Below, in pieces: positions 32,472-39,362 of a DNA stretch of 41,996 nt. How positions within the stretch are numbered: position 1 is the first letter of the stretch; the number at the start of each line of letters is the position of its first letter. The translations under genes and the position numbers were made by a program. The stretch lies in contig JAOTSS010000012.1 of assembly GCA_029864805.1 (NCBI GenBank), forward strand, positions 1 through 41,996. Direction: 5' to 3'. Below the pieces are notes generated by a model. That model made no database searches. It was not told the origin of the DNA and saw nothing but the letters and a program-made list of their open reading frames with translations. The stretch is from Candidatus Nitrosopumilus sp. Lineage in GTDB: Archaea; Thermoproteota; Nitrososphaeria; Nitrososphaerales; Nitrosopumilaceae.

Positions 32472-32485
32472 TTAGCCTAGGCTAA
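32472..32485. promoter_or_regulatory. 14-bp perfect palindrome, probable DtxR/MntR-family operator
   Basis: TTAGCCTAGGCTAA is a perfect palindrome one base upstream of the oxidase TATA box. It resembles DtxR/IdeR boxes (TTAGGTTAGSCTAACCTAA) in its TTAG...CTAA ends. A bound repressor would cover the BRE. The likely binder is the DtxR-type regulator encoded at 32537. Confidence 0.6.
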
Positions 32486-32536
32486 CTTTTTTAGTCTTTG
32501 GCAAATTTATAGTTAGATCTTTAAAAATATTAAAAC

Positions 32537-33025
32537 TCAAGAATTAGATTTTCGAAATTCAGAGAGTAACTCAGGTTTTGATTTTAAAAACAGTATGAAC
32601 TTTCTGAGTTGTTTTGTGGTTTTTGGATTTAAGTGATGTTCTATTCCTTCTACATCCTGGTTTGCAGTAAAACTATCTATGCCAAGCATCTCCAAGAATT
32701 CTAATAGATCACTGTGTTTTTGCCTTATCTCATTTGCAATGTTTTTCCCCAAACGAGTCAGATTTAACCCATGATATTTTGTGTAATCAATGTATTTTTC
32801 CTCATCCAGCCTTCGTAGCATTTTGGTAACGCTTGGGGGACTCACATTCATGTATTTTGAAATATCCAATGGAATGGCATATCCTTTGAGTTCTACCAGT
32901 TCTGAAATCACTTCCAAATAGTCCTCCATTCGTGTTGTAAATCTTGAAATTTCCTGACCATGAACTTTTTTTATGGATTCAAGTCTTTCATCTTTTTTGC
33001 TGGATTTTTTGGTCGGAGAATTCAC
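32537..33025 (-). CDS. DtxR/MntR-family metal-dependent regulator
   Basis: This 162-aa protein has a basic N-terminal extension of about 30 residues. The winged helix-turn-helix follows: RMEDYLEVISELVE (the DtxR start signature), IPLDISKYMNVSPPSVTKMLRRLDEEKYIDY, and the wing YHGLNLTRLGK. The dimerisation domain has HSDLLEFLEMLGI and VEGIEHHLNP, with the Glu/His ligands EHHLNP typical of the metal site. No SH3-like third domain is present, so it is MntR-sized. The start is GTG. It lies just upstream of the oxidase-ZIP pair on the same strand and has the palindrome downstream of its own stop. Which metal is sensed (Mn, Fe or other) is not decidable. Confidence 0.9.
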   Translation of the reverse strand: MNSPTKKSSKKDERLESIKKVHGQEISRFTTRMEDYLEVISELVELKGYAIPLDISKYMNVSPPSVTKMLRRLDEEKYIDYTKYHGLNLTRLGKNIANEIRQKHSDLLEFLEMLGIDSFTANQDVEGIEHHLNPKTTKQLRKFILFLKSKPELLSEFRKSNS

Positions 33026-33128
33026 TGGATTTACTTGATTTACTTGGATTTTTAATTTATCTATTTTTTGATTAAATTTAGATGTATGATCATCTTTTGT
33101 AACATGGATGTAAAGACTAATTTAAAAA

Positions 33129-33333
33129 TCAGTCAGAAGGTTTTATTGATTTATTGAATTGTGAAAACATTTTGGCATATGATTCCATCACCACATAGAC
33201 ATAGTTGTCAAAGAATTGTATTGCAGAGATTCACATCTTGACGTATTCATCGACGAGTTTTGTTACCATGTCAATGTTCTCAGTATGATTATTTTTCTTA
33301 ACTTGATTTGTTTTGATTATCTTGATTGTTCAT
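33129..33333 (-). pseudogene. Decayed gene behind the shared 21-bp promoter box
   Basis: MNNQDNQNKSS starts at 33333 and stops. A second frame reads KKNNHTENIDMVTKLVDEYV and continues past one TGA into ISAIQFFDNYVYVVMESYA, then KMFSQFNKSIKPSD. The pieces fit one helical protein interrupted by one frameshift and one nonsense codon. The promoter box remains intact at leaderless spacing. No family is recognised. Confidence 0.45.
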
Positions 33334-33350
33334 GATGTGTATTTTCCAAA

Positions 33351-33371
33351 TTTGCATAAAAGCAAAACGTA
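33351..33371 (-). promoter_or_regulatory. 21-bp conserved promoter box, copy 2
   Basis: The plus strand reads TTTGCATAAAAGCAAAACGT plus A, 20 of 21 bases shared with 19526-19546. The distance of 17 bp to the ATG is the same as in copy 1. Confidence 0.5.
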
Positions 33372-33492
33372 TGATTTCTCGGAATGATCTAAATACTATT
33401 TCTGCAAAATTGTAACTAGTCTTCATTGGATCTGTCATCAAAGTAACTAACCGTTGTTGGTCTTAAGATCCAAAATCTTTTTGAGATTTTGT

Positions 33493-33651
33493 TTACTTCC
33501 AAGGATCTGATTCCTCTTTCCAAGATTCTACTCCTTTATCTACGTCAAGAGACTTACTGTTTTTGACATCTGCTAAAACACACTCATCAGAACAATGGCT
33601 AAGTTCAGGATGTTTCATAACTTTTCCACACTTTTTGCAAAACTTACCCAT
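33493..33651 (-). CDS. 52-aa zinc-binding microprotein (copy 2 of a paralogous pair)
   Basis: This minus-strand ORF starts MGKFCKKCGKVMKHPELSHC and ends in SDPWK. Cys5, Cys8, His19-Cys20 and Cys24 occupy the same positions as in the 53-aa protein at 1763-1924, and the acidic C-terminus with SDPW is shared. The middle segments differ, as expected for diverged paralogues under selection on the zinc knuckle and tail. Function is unknown. A role in binding nucleic acid or a protein partner is inference. Confidence 0.75.
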   Translation of the reverse strand: MGKFCKKCGKVMKHPELSHCSDECVLADVKNSKSLDVDKGVESWKEESDPWK

Positions 33652-33961
33652 GTAAATAAAAGACAATTCAATAATAAACCCAATTCGAAGATTATCATAT
33701 TTGAAAATAAATCATATGTTGGAGAATTGTCTTAAATCTGTCGAAGAACCGATTCCTACAAACTGATGGCATAAAGAACAAAAACTTAGTTTGGTACAAT
33801 AGGGTATTTTATAATCCCATAATGTGGCAAAAAATTTCTCTCAATTCTAGTCTGAACCCTTTATTTTTACAAATGCCTCATGGTGAACACTCAAACAACA
33901 TGAACATTGTTTCATAGTTACGAGTTCAAAATGTTTAAAGTTAATTGATTAAACAAGAATT
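33652..33961. other. 310-base stretch without a recognisable gene
   Basis: Only short ORFs occur, such as 16 codons starting MLENCLKSVEEP. GGGTATTTTATAATCCC near 33802 is a weak inverted repeat. The right part includes the promoter of the gene at 33962 (TTTAAAGTTAATTG). Confidence 0.4.
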
Positions 33962-34147
33962 ATGAATAATAACACTGAATCAAAAATTCGAGAATCTGGA
34001 ATTCCAACTGCTGAAATAATATCTCATTTTAGAGAAAAATGTAAAGTGTGTGGTCATCATAGAATTATGCATGATGAACTGGGAATCTGTGAAGGTGTTA
34101 TGAATAAACCCTGTACTTCTGGTTGTGATGGTTTTGTTCCAGAATAA
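33962..34147 (+). CDS. Small Cys/His protein, probable zinc binder
   Basis: This 61-aa protein has CKVCGHHRIMH at about residues 27-37. LGICEGVM and PCTSGCDGF follow. The CxxCxHxxxxH...C...C...C spacing could hold one or two zinc ions. The N-terminal 25 residues are polar. No named family is recognised; similar small Cys/His proteins are common in thaumarchaea. A TATA-like AAAGTTAATTG about 25 bp upstream suggests a leaderless mRNA. Confidence 0.72.
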   Translation: MNNNTESKIRESGIPTAEIISHFREKCKVCGHHRIMHDELGICEGVMNKPCTSGCDGFVPE

Positions 34148-34209
34148 TCATTCTATGCTGCAAATCATGATTTCTAATTCTTTAATAATGTATTTTTTGT
34201 AAATTGTAT

Positions 34210-34857
34210 ATGGATTCAGAAAAAAAAGAAAATAGGATCTACCCTCAAGGTTATGAGCCTGGAATAACTCCTGATGTATCTAATGATAACACTAGAAATC
34301 AACTTTTAGATTTTATTCTACAATCTGGACCTTCTGAAGTTGTAGACACTGATTTATTTGCTGTAATGGCAAAAAGACGTTCTACGAGAAAATTTTCTGA
34401 CAAACCAGTAGAAACCACTAAAATAGATAAAATTATTGCAGCTGCAGATACTGCACCTACTGCAGGAAACTACCAGGGATTTGAAATATTCTATGTAAAA
34501 AGTCCTGAAAAGAAAAAACTTCTAGTTGGAGCCTGTAATAATCAACCATATGTTGATGCACCTGTGGTGTTGGTTTTTTGCAAAAATCCATCTAGAGTAA
34601 AATTTGATTTTCCAGAATACATCCTTGCAAAATTTGCAATACAGGATGCAACCCTTGCAGCAGGATACTCTCAACTTGCATCACAAGCATTAGGATTAAG
34701 TTCAATTTGGATTGGAATGTTTGACGAACAAAAAGTGATGAAAGTAGTTGGAACTGATCTTACTCCTTCCTCTGTACTATGTATTGGATATCCAGAACAA
34801 ACAAAATTCCCAAAACCAAGAAGAAATCTCAAAGATTTGGTTCATGTAGTATGGTAG
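34210..34857 (+). CDS. Nitroreductase-family flavoprotein
   Basis: This protein of about 215 aa is a member of the FMN-dependent nitroreductase superfamily. AKRRSTRKFSDKPV is the N-terminal FMN phosphate-binding signature (RRSxRxF). APTAGNYQGFEIF is the second FMN contact (APSAGNxQPW type). GLSSIWIGMF (the G-x-G-x-W-I/x-G region) and LCIGYPEQ complete the core. Physiological substrates of the family range widely. The 45-residue polar N-terminus precedes the domain. The ATG at 34210 is preferred over the TTG two codons earlier. RAM copy 3 follows after 49 bp on the same strand. Confidence 0.9.
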   Translation: MDSEKKENRIYPQGYEPGITPDVSNDNTRNQLLDFILQSGPSEVVDTDLFAVMAKRRSTRKFSDKPVETTKIDKIIAAADTAPTAGNYQGFEIFYVKSPEKKKLLVGACNNQPYVDAPVVLVFCKNPSRVKFDFPEYILAKFAIQDATLAAGYSQLASQALGLSSIWIGMFDEQKVMKVVGTDLTPSSVLCIGYPEQTKFPKPRRNLKDLVHVVW

Positions 34858-34906
34858 ACTGTCTAGACTTATTATCTTTAAATAATCATAGTTTGATGTT
34901 AGATTC

Positions 34907-35140
34907 ATGACTGATGCATACGTGATGCTAAATTGTGAATTGGGTTCAGAAGAAGAGATCCTTGAACAGTTAAAGCAGATTGAACAAGTGGTAGATGTCT
35001 TTGAAACAATAGGCACTCATGATATGTTGGTAAAATTACAAGCTGAGAATTTTGAAAAAATACGCGAAATTATTTCTTGGGATATCCAAAAGATGAAAAA
35101 TGTACGCTCTACTGCAACTCTGATAAAAAAAGAGAAATAG
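34907..35140 (+). CDS. Stand-alone Lrp/AsnC ligand-binding (RAM) domain protein, copy 3
   Basis: This 77-aa protein shares the RAM order with the copies at 20618 and 26065 but is more diverged: AYVMLNCELGSEEEILEQL, then ETIGTHDMLVKLQAEN, a helix, and VRSTATLIKKE. The GxYD core is changed to GTHD. It lacks DNA-binding residues. A different ligand or partner is likely. It follows the nitroreductase and may be co-transcribed. Confidence 0.86.
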   Translation: MTDAYVMLNCELGSEEEILEQLKQIEQVVDVFETIGTHDMLVKLQAENFEKIREIISWDIQKMKNVRSTATLIKKEK

Positions 35141-35190
35141 CAGTAACTAATGCTTGAAAATTTAATAAATATCATTCATGATAAATTTTC

Positions 35191-35367
35191 ATGGTTGATG
35201 AGAAAAATGAGATTGAAAAACTAATTGATAATATGATATCTAGTGGAGATGAACTAGTTAATAATCTAAAAGTCGTTCTTCCTGATTCATTGGCTGAATC
35301 GATGACATTGTTTCACGAATCAAATGTTTCAAATCTAAAAAAAATCCGTGCATTTCTTAACAAATGA
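35191..35367 (+). CDS. 58-aa helical acidic microprotein
   Basis: This ORF encodes 58 residues starting MVDEKNEIEKLIDNM, mostly helical (LVNNLKVVLPDSLAESM, LKKIRAFLNK), with no Cys and no membrane helix. Codon use and hydrophobic spacing look protein-like, and AT-rich TTTAATAAATATCATT lies about 25-30 bp before the ATG. There is no known family. Confidence 0.5.
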   Translation: MVDEKNEIEKLIDNMISSGDELVNNLKVVLPDSLAESMTLFHESNVSNLKKIRAFLNK

Positions 35368-35432
35368 ATTAGAAGGAATGATTACTATGATTTCTGCTAT
35401 ATCTTTTTTAATAATAAAATGATATTTCTGCT

Positions 35433-35810
35433 ATGACCAGATCTCGCACTATCACAATCACTGTAAACAAGAGAACAGGTGATGCATTTGATGCCATTTT
35501 ACAAGCTCCTCCAAAGATGATGCCTGACGCAAAAATTAACACTGATGGATGGTGGTCATTTACCGGACCTCATGGAAAATCTAAACTGAAATTTAGTGAA
35601 AATAAATCGCTTGGAATTTTGGATCATCAGTTTATTGATGAAGAATCCACTTGGGATGTCCCAATGAGGATAGTCTCCAATGGTGATTTTTCGGATGTGG
35701 TGATAACTCTTAACAAACCTAATGAATTAACTGATAAACAATTTGATCAAAGAATGTCTGAAATTGGCGACATGGTAGTTTCAATGAAAAATATCATTGA
35801 ATCATATTGA
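35433..35810 (+). CDS. SRPBCC (START/Bet v1-like) superfamily protein
   Basis: This 125-aa protein resembles polyketide cyclase/SRPBCC domains. The first strand is RTITITVNKRTGDAFDAIL (the 'i.i.a....vw..l' start). GWWSFTGPHGKSKLKF and LGILDHQFIDEESTWDVPMRIVSN form the beta sheet. The C-terminal helix FDQRMSEIGDMVVSMKNII closes the pocket. Such domains bind hydrophobic ligands. Its substrate is unknown. Confidence 0.72.
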   Translation: MTRSRTITITVNKRTGDAFDAILQAPPKMMPDAKINTDGWWSFTGPHGKSKLKFSENKSLGILDHQFIDEESTWDVPMRIVSNGDFSDVVITLNKPNELTDKQFDQRMSEIGDMVVSMKNIIESY

Positions 35811-35912
35811 TTCTTATATTTAGCAAAATTTCAAAAATTAATTCCTTGCTAGTCCAGCGAAAGTCATTTCTTAAGCTTAAATGTAAATTTGGTTGTACAA
35901 TACTGAGAAAAT

Positions 35913-35999
35913 ATGCCTTACGAAGAAGTTTATTTTCAAAGAATGGATGAGGACAATCACGAAGATTATCCAAAATTAAAAACTAAAAAGTCTAAATGA
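35913..35999 (+). CDS. 28-aa acidic microprotein
   Basis: This ORF starts MPYEEVYFQRMDEDN and ends KTKKSK. Charge runs from acidic to basic. TTAAATGTAAATTT lies about 25-35 bp upstream, compatible with a leaderless promoter. It converges on the minus-strand membrane protein at 36007. Support is modest. Confidence 0.35.
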   Translation: MPYEEVYFQRMDEDNHEDYPKLKTKKSK

Positions 36000-36006
36000 T
36001 TTATCC

Positions 36007-36345
36007 TCATTCTTCTTGATCAGAATCGTCTTTTTGTTTTTTACTGGGTCCTAGCATGTCTTCTGGTTTTACTTTGTTGTCCCAATCTCCTTTGACACCT
36101 TTAACTAATGAAATAATTCCTGCCCCAATTAGAGATATGACCACTACAAAGAATACTGTTTGATCAAATATTTTAAAAGAGCAACTGATCTCAACTGGTG
36201 GTTTATAGTCAAAATATTCATAACAAGTTCCAAATTCATTTGATTCAAAAGTAGCAGCCTGAAAATTATGTCCAAATACCCCCAAAACAAGAAATCCTGT
36301 AAACACAAGCACTATGCCAATAATGACAAATCGCATATCACTCAT
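36007..36345 (-). CDS. Two-helix membrane protein of unknown function
   Basis: This 112-aa protein has helix 1 at about residues 5-25 (FVIIGIVLVFTGFLVLGVFG) and helix 2 at about 64-82 (VFFVVVISLIGAGIISLVKG). The extracytoplasmic loop between them carries two Cys (GTCYEYF and ISCSFK) that may form a disulfide. The cytoplasmic tail is acidic (KKQKDDSDQEE). No family is assigned. Confidence 0.68.
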   Translation of the reverse strand: MSDMRFVIIGIVLVFTGFLVLGVFGHNFQAATFESNEFGTCYEYFDYKPPVEISCSFKIFDQTVFFVVVISLIGAGIISLVKGVKGDWDNKVKPEDMLGPSKKQKDDSDQEE

Positions 36346-36398
36346 ATTTTTTTTCTTGCTTTATCATATTTACATTTTGACTTAAAAATTATCTAGTA

Positions 36399-36860
36399 TT
36401 ATTTCTCAAGAATTATTTTTAGATTTTTAAGTGATGCGTCATAAAACGAACCCATAAATGCAAGAAATTCTGTAAATTGTTTTTCAGACATTTTCTTGCT
36501 GTTAATATATGATTGCCATGTTAATTCAACGAGTTTGTTAGATTTCCCTTTAATTGAAATTGTCGCAACATATACTCTCAGTGGCAATCCTTTAGTTGCA
36601 ACGTATGAGAAATATTCTCTGTCTTTCCATGCCACAACATGCTCTTCTATTTCATTCCTATCTGTAAAAGTAATTAATCTAATTGCTCCTACTCCTCTTT
36701 TCTTTTTAGAAAGATAAACTGTCTTTTTTACATCTACTAGCCACGTTGGCAATCCCACTATGTTGCTAATTTTTCTCCAAACTTTGTCTTTTGAAGCCTT
36801 TATTTTGATTATTTTTTTAACTGTTCCAGTATGAAATGATTTTTTTTGAGTCTTTATCAT
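36399..36860 (-). CDS. SRPBCC-family (polyketide cyclase-like) protein
   Basis: This 153-aa START-like protein begins with VKKIIKIKASKDKVWRKISNIVGLPTWL, the standard first strand and helix pair. RLITFTDRNEIEEHVVAW and YVATISIKGKSNKLVELTWQSYI (beta strands) follow, and a long C-terminal helix FLAFMGSFYDASLKNLKIIL. It probably binds a hydrophobic ligand or acts as a chaperone-like factor. It is the second SRPBCC protein within 2 kb. It is divergent from the coiled-coil gene at 36939. Confidence 0.8.
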   Translation of the reverse strand: MIKTQKKSFHTGTVKKIIKIKASKDKVWRKISNIVGLPTWLVDVKKTVYLSKKKRGVGAIRLITFTDRNEIEEHVVAWKDREYFSYVATKGLPLRVYVATISIKGKSNKLVELTWQSYINSKKMSEKQFTEFLAFMGSFYDASLKNLKIILEK

Positions 36861-36938
36861 ATTGTCTAATTTACTATGGCTAAATTTTAAATTTTAGTTG
36901 TACAACCATTTTTAATCCCCCACGTCATATATCATCAA

Positions 36939-38219
36939 ATGGTCTTTGGATGGGGTAAAAAGAAGCAGGAGACAAAACCAATCGAAGAAATCCCTACTGA
37001 AAAGCACATTCCTCTTTCTGATGTGCCAAAAATAGTTACAGAACTTCAAAAATTAAGGAAATCTCAAACTCTTTCTGATATTAAAAATCTGAGAAATGCT
37101 ACTGCACCATTAATTGATGATTTGACAAATATTGGAAAAATGCTTGAAAAAGACAATCTCAATGTTGATGATATTGACAAACATCTGGCAATTATTGTAG
37201 TTAGAGGAAAAAAACAGGTAATTGATATAATTAAAAAAGGTGTGACTGGTATTCCTGAAATTTCATCTATTGAGAATGCACGTGAATTAGATTCTACTTT
37301 GAATCAAATCTTGAAAAAAGTTGGTGATGTTTTAGGAAGGCAAACCCGAGTAATCCATATTTTTGCAAAAAAATATGCTGCACAATTAAAAAATAATCTT
37401 GAGGTAATGAACAAAAATCATTCCGAAATTCACCTGATTCTAAAAAATTTTGACGAAACAAAATCAATTTCTGATGAAATCACTGACTCTCTCACTCAAA
37501 TTAAAACTCTAAATCAAATTCGTACAGGAAATGAAAAAAAGATAATTGATATAAAAGAAAACATCATCTCGCTAGAAAAAAAGATTTTATCTATTCAGAC
37601 TTTTATTGACGAAATAAAATCATCAGAAAATTACAAAAAATATCTTGCATTAAAAAAGAGTTTAGATGAATTTAATAATCAAAGAACAAAAATAAAAAAT
37701 GAGATTGACACTCAATTTACAAAAATCTCTCGTCCTTTGAGTAGATATGAATATGCTTCATCTTTAGATAAGGATCAAAAAAATATTTTGACTAAACTAA
37801 ATACTGATCCGTTTGAAATTCTTCTCCCAAAAAATAAGGATTCTATAATCGTAATTTTAGAAAATATTAGAAAAGCAGTATCTTCTGGATCTATTTCAGT
37901 AAAAGATATGGATAAGACATTGTCTCACATTACTGAAACTGAAGAGTTACTAGATGGGTATGTAAAGCAGATTTCTGATTATTTTAAAAAATATGAACAA
38001 TTGAAAAATGATTTGAATTCTCTAAAACCTAATAATCTTATTTCTTTAGAAAATGATCTTGAAAAAAATACTTCATTTAAAGAAGATGCCGAATTAAAAT
38101 CAAAAACCATTCAAAATGAAATAGATGAAATTCTCTTAAAGATTCCGCAATTTATTACTAAAATTGAAGAAAAATTAAGAAAATTTTCAAATACAAAATA
38201 TATTTTAGATTCATCTTAG
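36939..38219 (+). CDS. Long coiled-coil protein of unknown function
   Basis: This 426-aa protein starts MVFGWGKKKQETKP and is predicted largely helical with heptads across about residues 30-420 (LTQIKTLNQIR, IIDIKENIISLEKKIL, LENDLEKNTSF). It has no membrane helix, no Cys and no Walker motif. The middle (residues about 270-290, RPLSRYEYASSLDKDQK) breaks the coils. It is probably a structural or scaffold factor. A chromosome-organising or cell-division link is possible but there is no motif to support it. The JAMM gene follows 30 bp later on the same strand. Confidence 0.72.
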   Translation: MVFGWGKKKQETKPIEEIPTEKHIPLSDVPKIVTELQKLRKSQTLSDIKNLRNATAPLIDDLTNIGKMLEKDNLNVDDIDKHLAIIVVRGKKQVIDIIKKGVTGIPEISSIENARELDSTLNQILKKVGDVLGRQTRVIHIFAKKYAAQLKNNLEVMNKNHSEIHLILKNFDETKSISDEITDSLTQIKTLNQIRTGNEKKIIDIKENIISLEKKILSIQTFIDEIKSSENYKKYLALKKSLDEFNNQRTKIKNEIDTQFTKISRPLSRYEYASSLDKDQKNILTKLNTDPFEILLPKNKDSIIVILENIRKAVSSGSISVKDMDKTLSHITETEELLDGYVKQISDYFKKYEQLKNDLNSLKPNNLISLENDLEKNTSFKEDAELKSKTIQNEIDEILLKIPQFITKIEEKLRKFSNTKYILDSS

Positions 38220-38249
38220 ATTAAATTAGTTTGATATTGTAGTTACCTT

Positions 38250-38648
38250 GTGATTTTCAAAAAGAAGCATTTTGAACGTAGAGTTTTGATCCAAAAAGAT
38301 GTACTTGATAGTATTCTGTCTTTTTGCCACATGAAACATCCCAATGAAGGGATTTTGATATTAAAAGGAAGATCAAAGAATGGGGAAATTATGATTGATG
38401 GACTTGTAATTCCTCCATTTAGTGAAACCGGTCCCACTTTTGCAGGTTTTCCCCATTCATTTTTACCCTTTGATATGAGTTATCTTGGAATTGTCCATTC
38501 ACACCCAAGTGGTTCTGTAGAACCATCCGTAACTGATTTGCATAATTTCTTTGGTTTGGTTTCACTAATTGTAAGGTCTCCATATGATGATGATTCTATT
38601 TTTGCGTGGGACAGTAACGGAAATAAAATCCCCCTCTCCATAATCTAA
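38250..38648 (+). CDS. JAMM/MPN+ metalloprotease (Mov34/Rpn11-like)
   Basis: This 132-aa single-domain JAMM protein carries Glu33 in NEGILILKG. The zinc motif is HSHPSGSVEPSVTD, with His83, His85, Ser93 and Asp96 exactly fitting HxH-x7-S-x2-D. These enzymes cleave isopeptide bonds after ubiquitin-like proteins (SAMPs in archaea), so it may reverse protein tagging. The start is GTG. It follows the coiled-coil gene by 30 bp and precedes a membrane zinc-ribbon protein, all on the plus strand. Confidence 0.88.
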   Translation: MIFKKKHFERRVLIQKDVLDSILSFCHMKHPNEGILILKGRSKNGEIMIDGLVIPPFSETGPTFAGFPHSFLPFDMSYLGIVHSHPSGSVEPSVTDLHNFFGLVSLIVRSPYDDDSIFAWDSNGNKIPLSII

Positions 38649-38720
38649 AAATTATCTGTGGTGTAAACTGAAGACAACTGACAAAACTTTATAACCTTTT
38701 TCAAAGTACTTTTTATTGAA

Positions 38721-39041
38721 TTGTTTAATTACAAGACTTATTTGCTTTTTCTAGGTGCGTCTCTTGCTATTAGCATTGGGTTGCAGATGGTATTGCCATT
38801 TCCGTATGGGTTGGGCGCGGCACTTGCAATATTTATTGTGTTTCCATTATTTTTAAGAAAACGATACATGAGTCGTATGCGTGGATATAGTGGTGATTCT
38901 GGAACTGGTGGTGGATTCTTTGGAATGGGTTCTCAAGGGGGCTCCGGTGGAGTTAGGTACGTTTGTCTTGTTTGCAACAACAAACACAAGGGCGGCACTT
39001 GTCCACGATGTGGATCAAAAATGCAACGTGCAGATTTTTGA
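38721..39041 (+). CDS. Membrane protein with C-terminal zinc ribbon
   Basis: This 106-aa protein has two hydrophobic segments at about residues 7-25 and 29-44 (LLFLGASLAISIGLQMV and AALAIFIVFPLFL). A Gly/Ser-rich linker follows (GGGFFGMGSQGGSGG). A C-terminal zinc ribbon closes the chain: CLVCNNKHKGGTCPRCGSK, with Cys82, Cys85, Cys94 and Cys97. Tethering a zinc ribbon to the membrane suggests docking of a cytoplasmic partner. The start is TTG. The next gene follows 9 bp later. Confidence 0.78.
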   Translation: MFNYKTYLLFLGASLAISIGLQMVLPFPYGLGAALAIFIVFPLFLRKRYMSRMRGYSGDSGTGGGFFGMGSQGGSGGVRYVCLVCNNKHKGGTCPRCGSKMQRADF

Positions 39042-39050
39042 AGATATACA

Positions 39051-39362
39051 ATGTCTCTGGATGAAATTCGTAAAAAAGTAATCTTTCATAATTCTGTTGA
39101 TGTATGGATTGCAGCATGTAAGGAAAAAAATATTCCTTGGACAAATACTGATGATTACAAAAAATTCATTGCCCACTTGCTCAAAAACAATTTGAATCTA
39201 AAGGCATTCAATCTATGTGCTCATGAGGCAGGAGCAACAGAAGATGAAAAAACAAAATTTACTGAGATTTTGGCAGAAACGAAAAAAGATCCAAATTCAC
39301 TAACATATACTATAAAACTCAATGATACATCTTTGGATATTATTCGAAGTTATAATTTCTAA
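39051..39362 (+). CDS. Uncharacterised helical protein
   Basis: This 103-aa protein starts MSLDEIRKKVIFHN and is mostly helical, with blocks VWIAACKEKNIPW and FIAHLLKNNLNLKAFNLCAHEAG. The tail ends LDIIRSYNF. Two or three Cys are scattered without a motif. It is 9 bp after the membrane zinc-ribbon gene, so co-transcribed, and its stop abuts the convergent ABC permease. Function is unknown. Confidence 0.65.
   Translation: MSLDEIRKKVIFHNSVDVWIAACKEKNIPWTNTDDYKKFIAHLLKNNLNLKAFNLCAHEAGATEDEKTKFTEILAETKKDPNSLTYTIKLNDTSLDIIRSYNF

Noticed and set aside
33795..33820. GGGTATTTTATAATCCC as a terminator hairpin
   Set aside because: Arms are short and imperfect, no T-run follows and no gene ends nearby.
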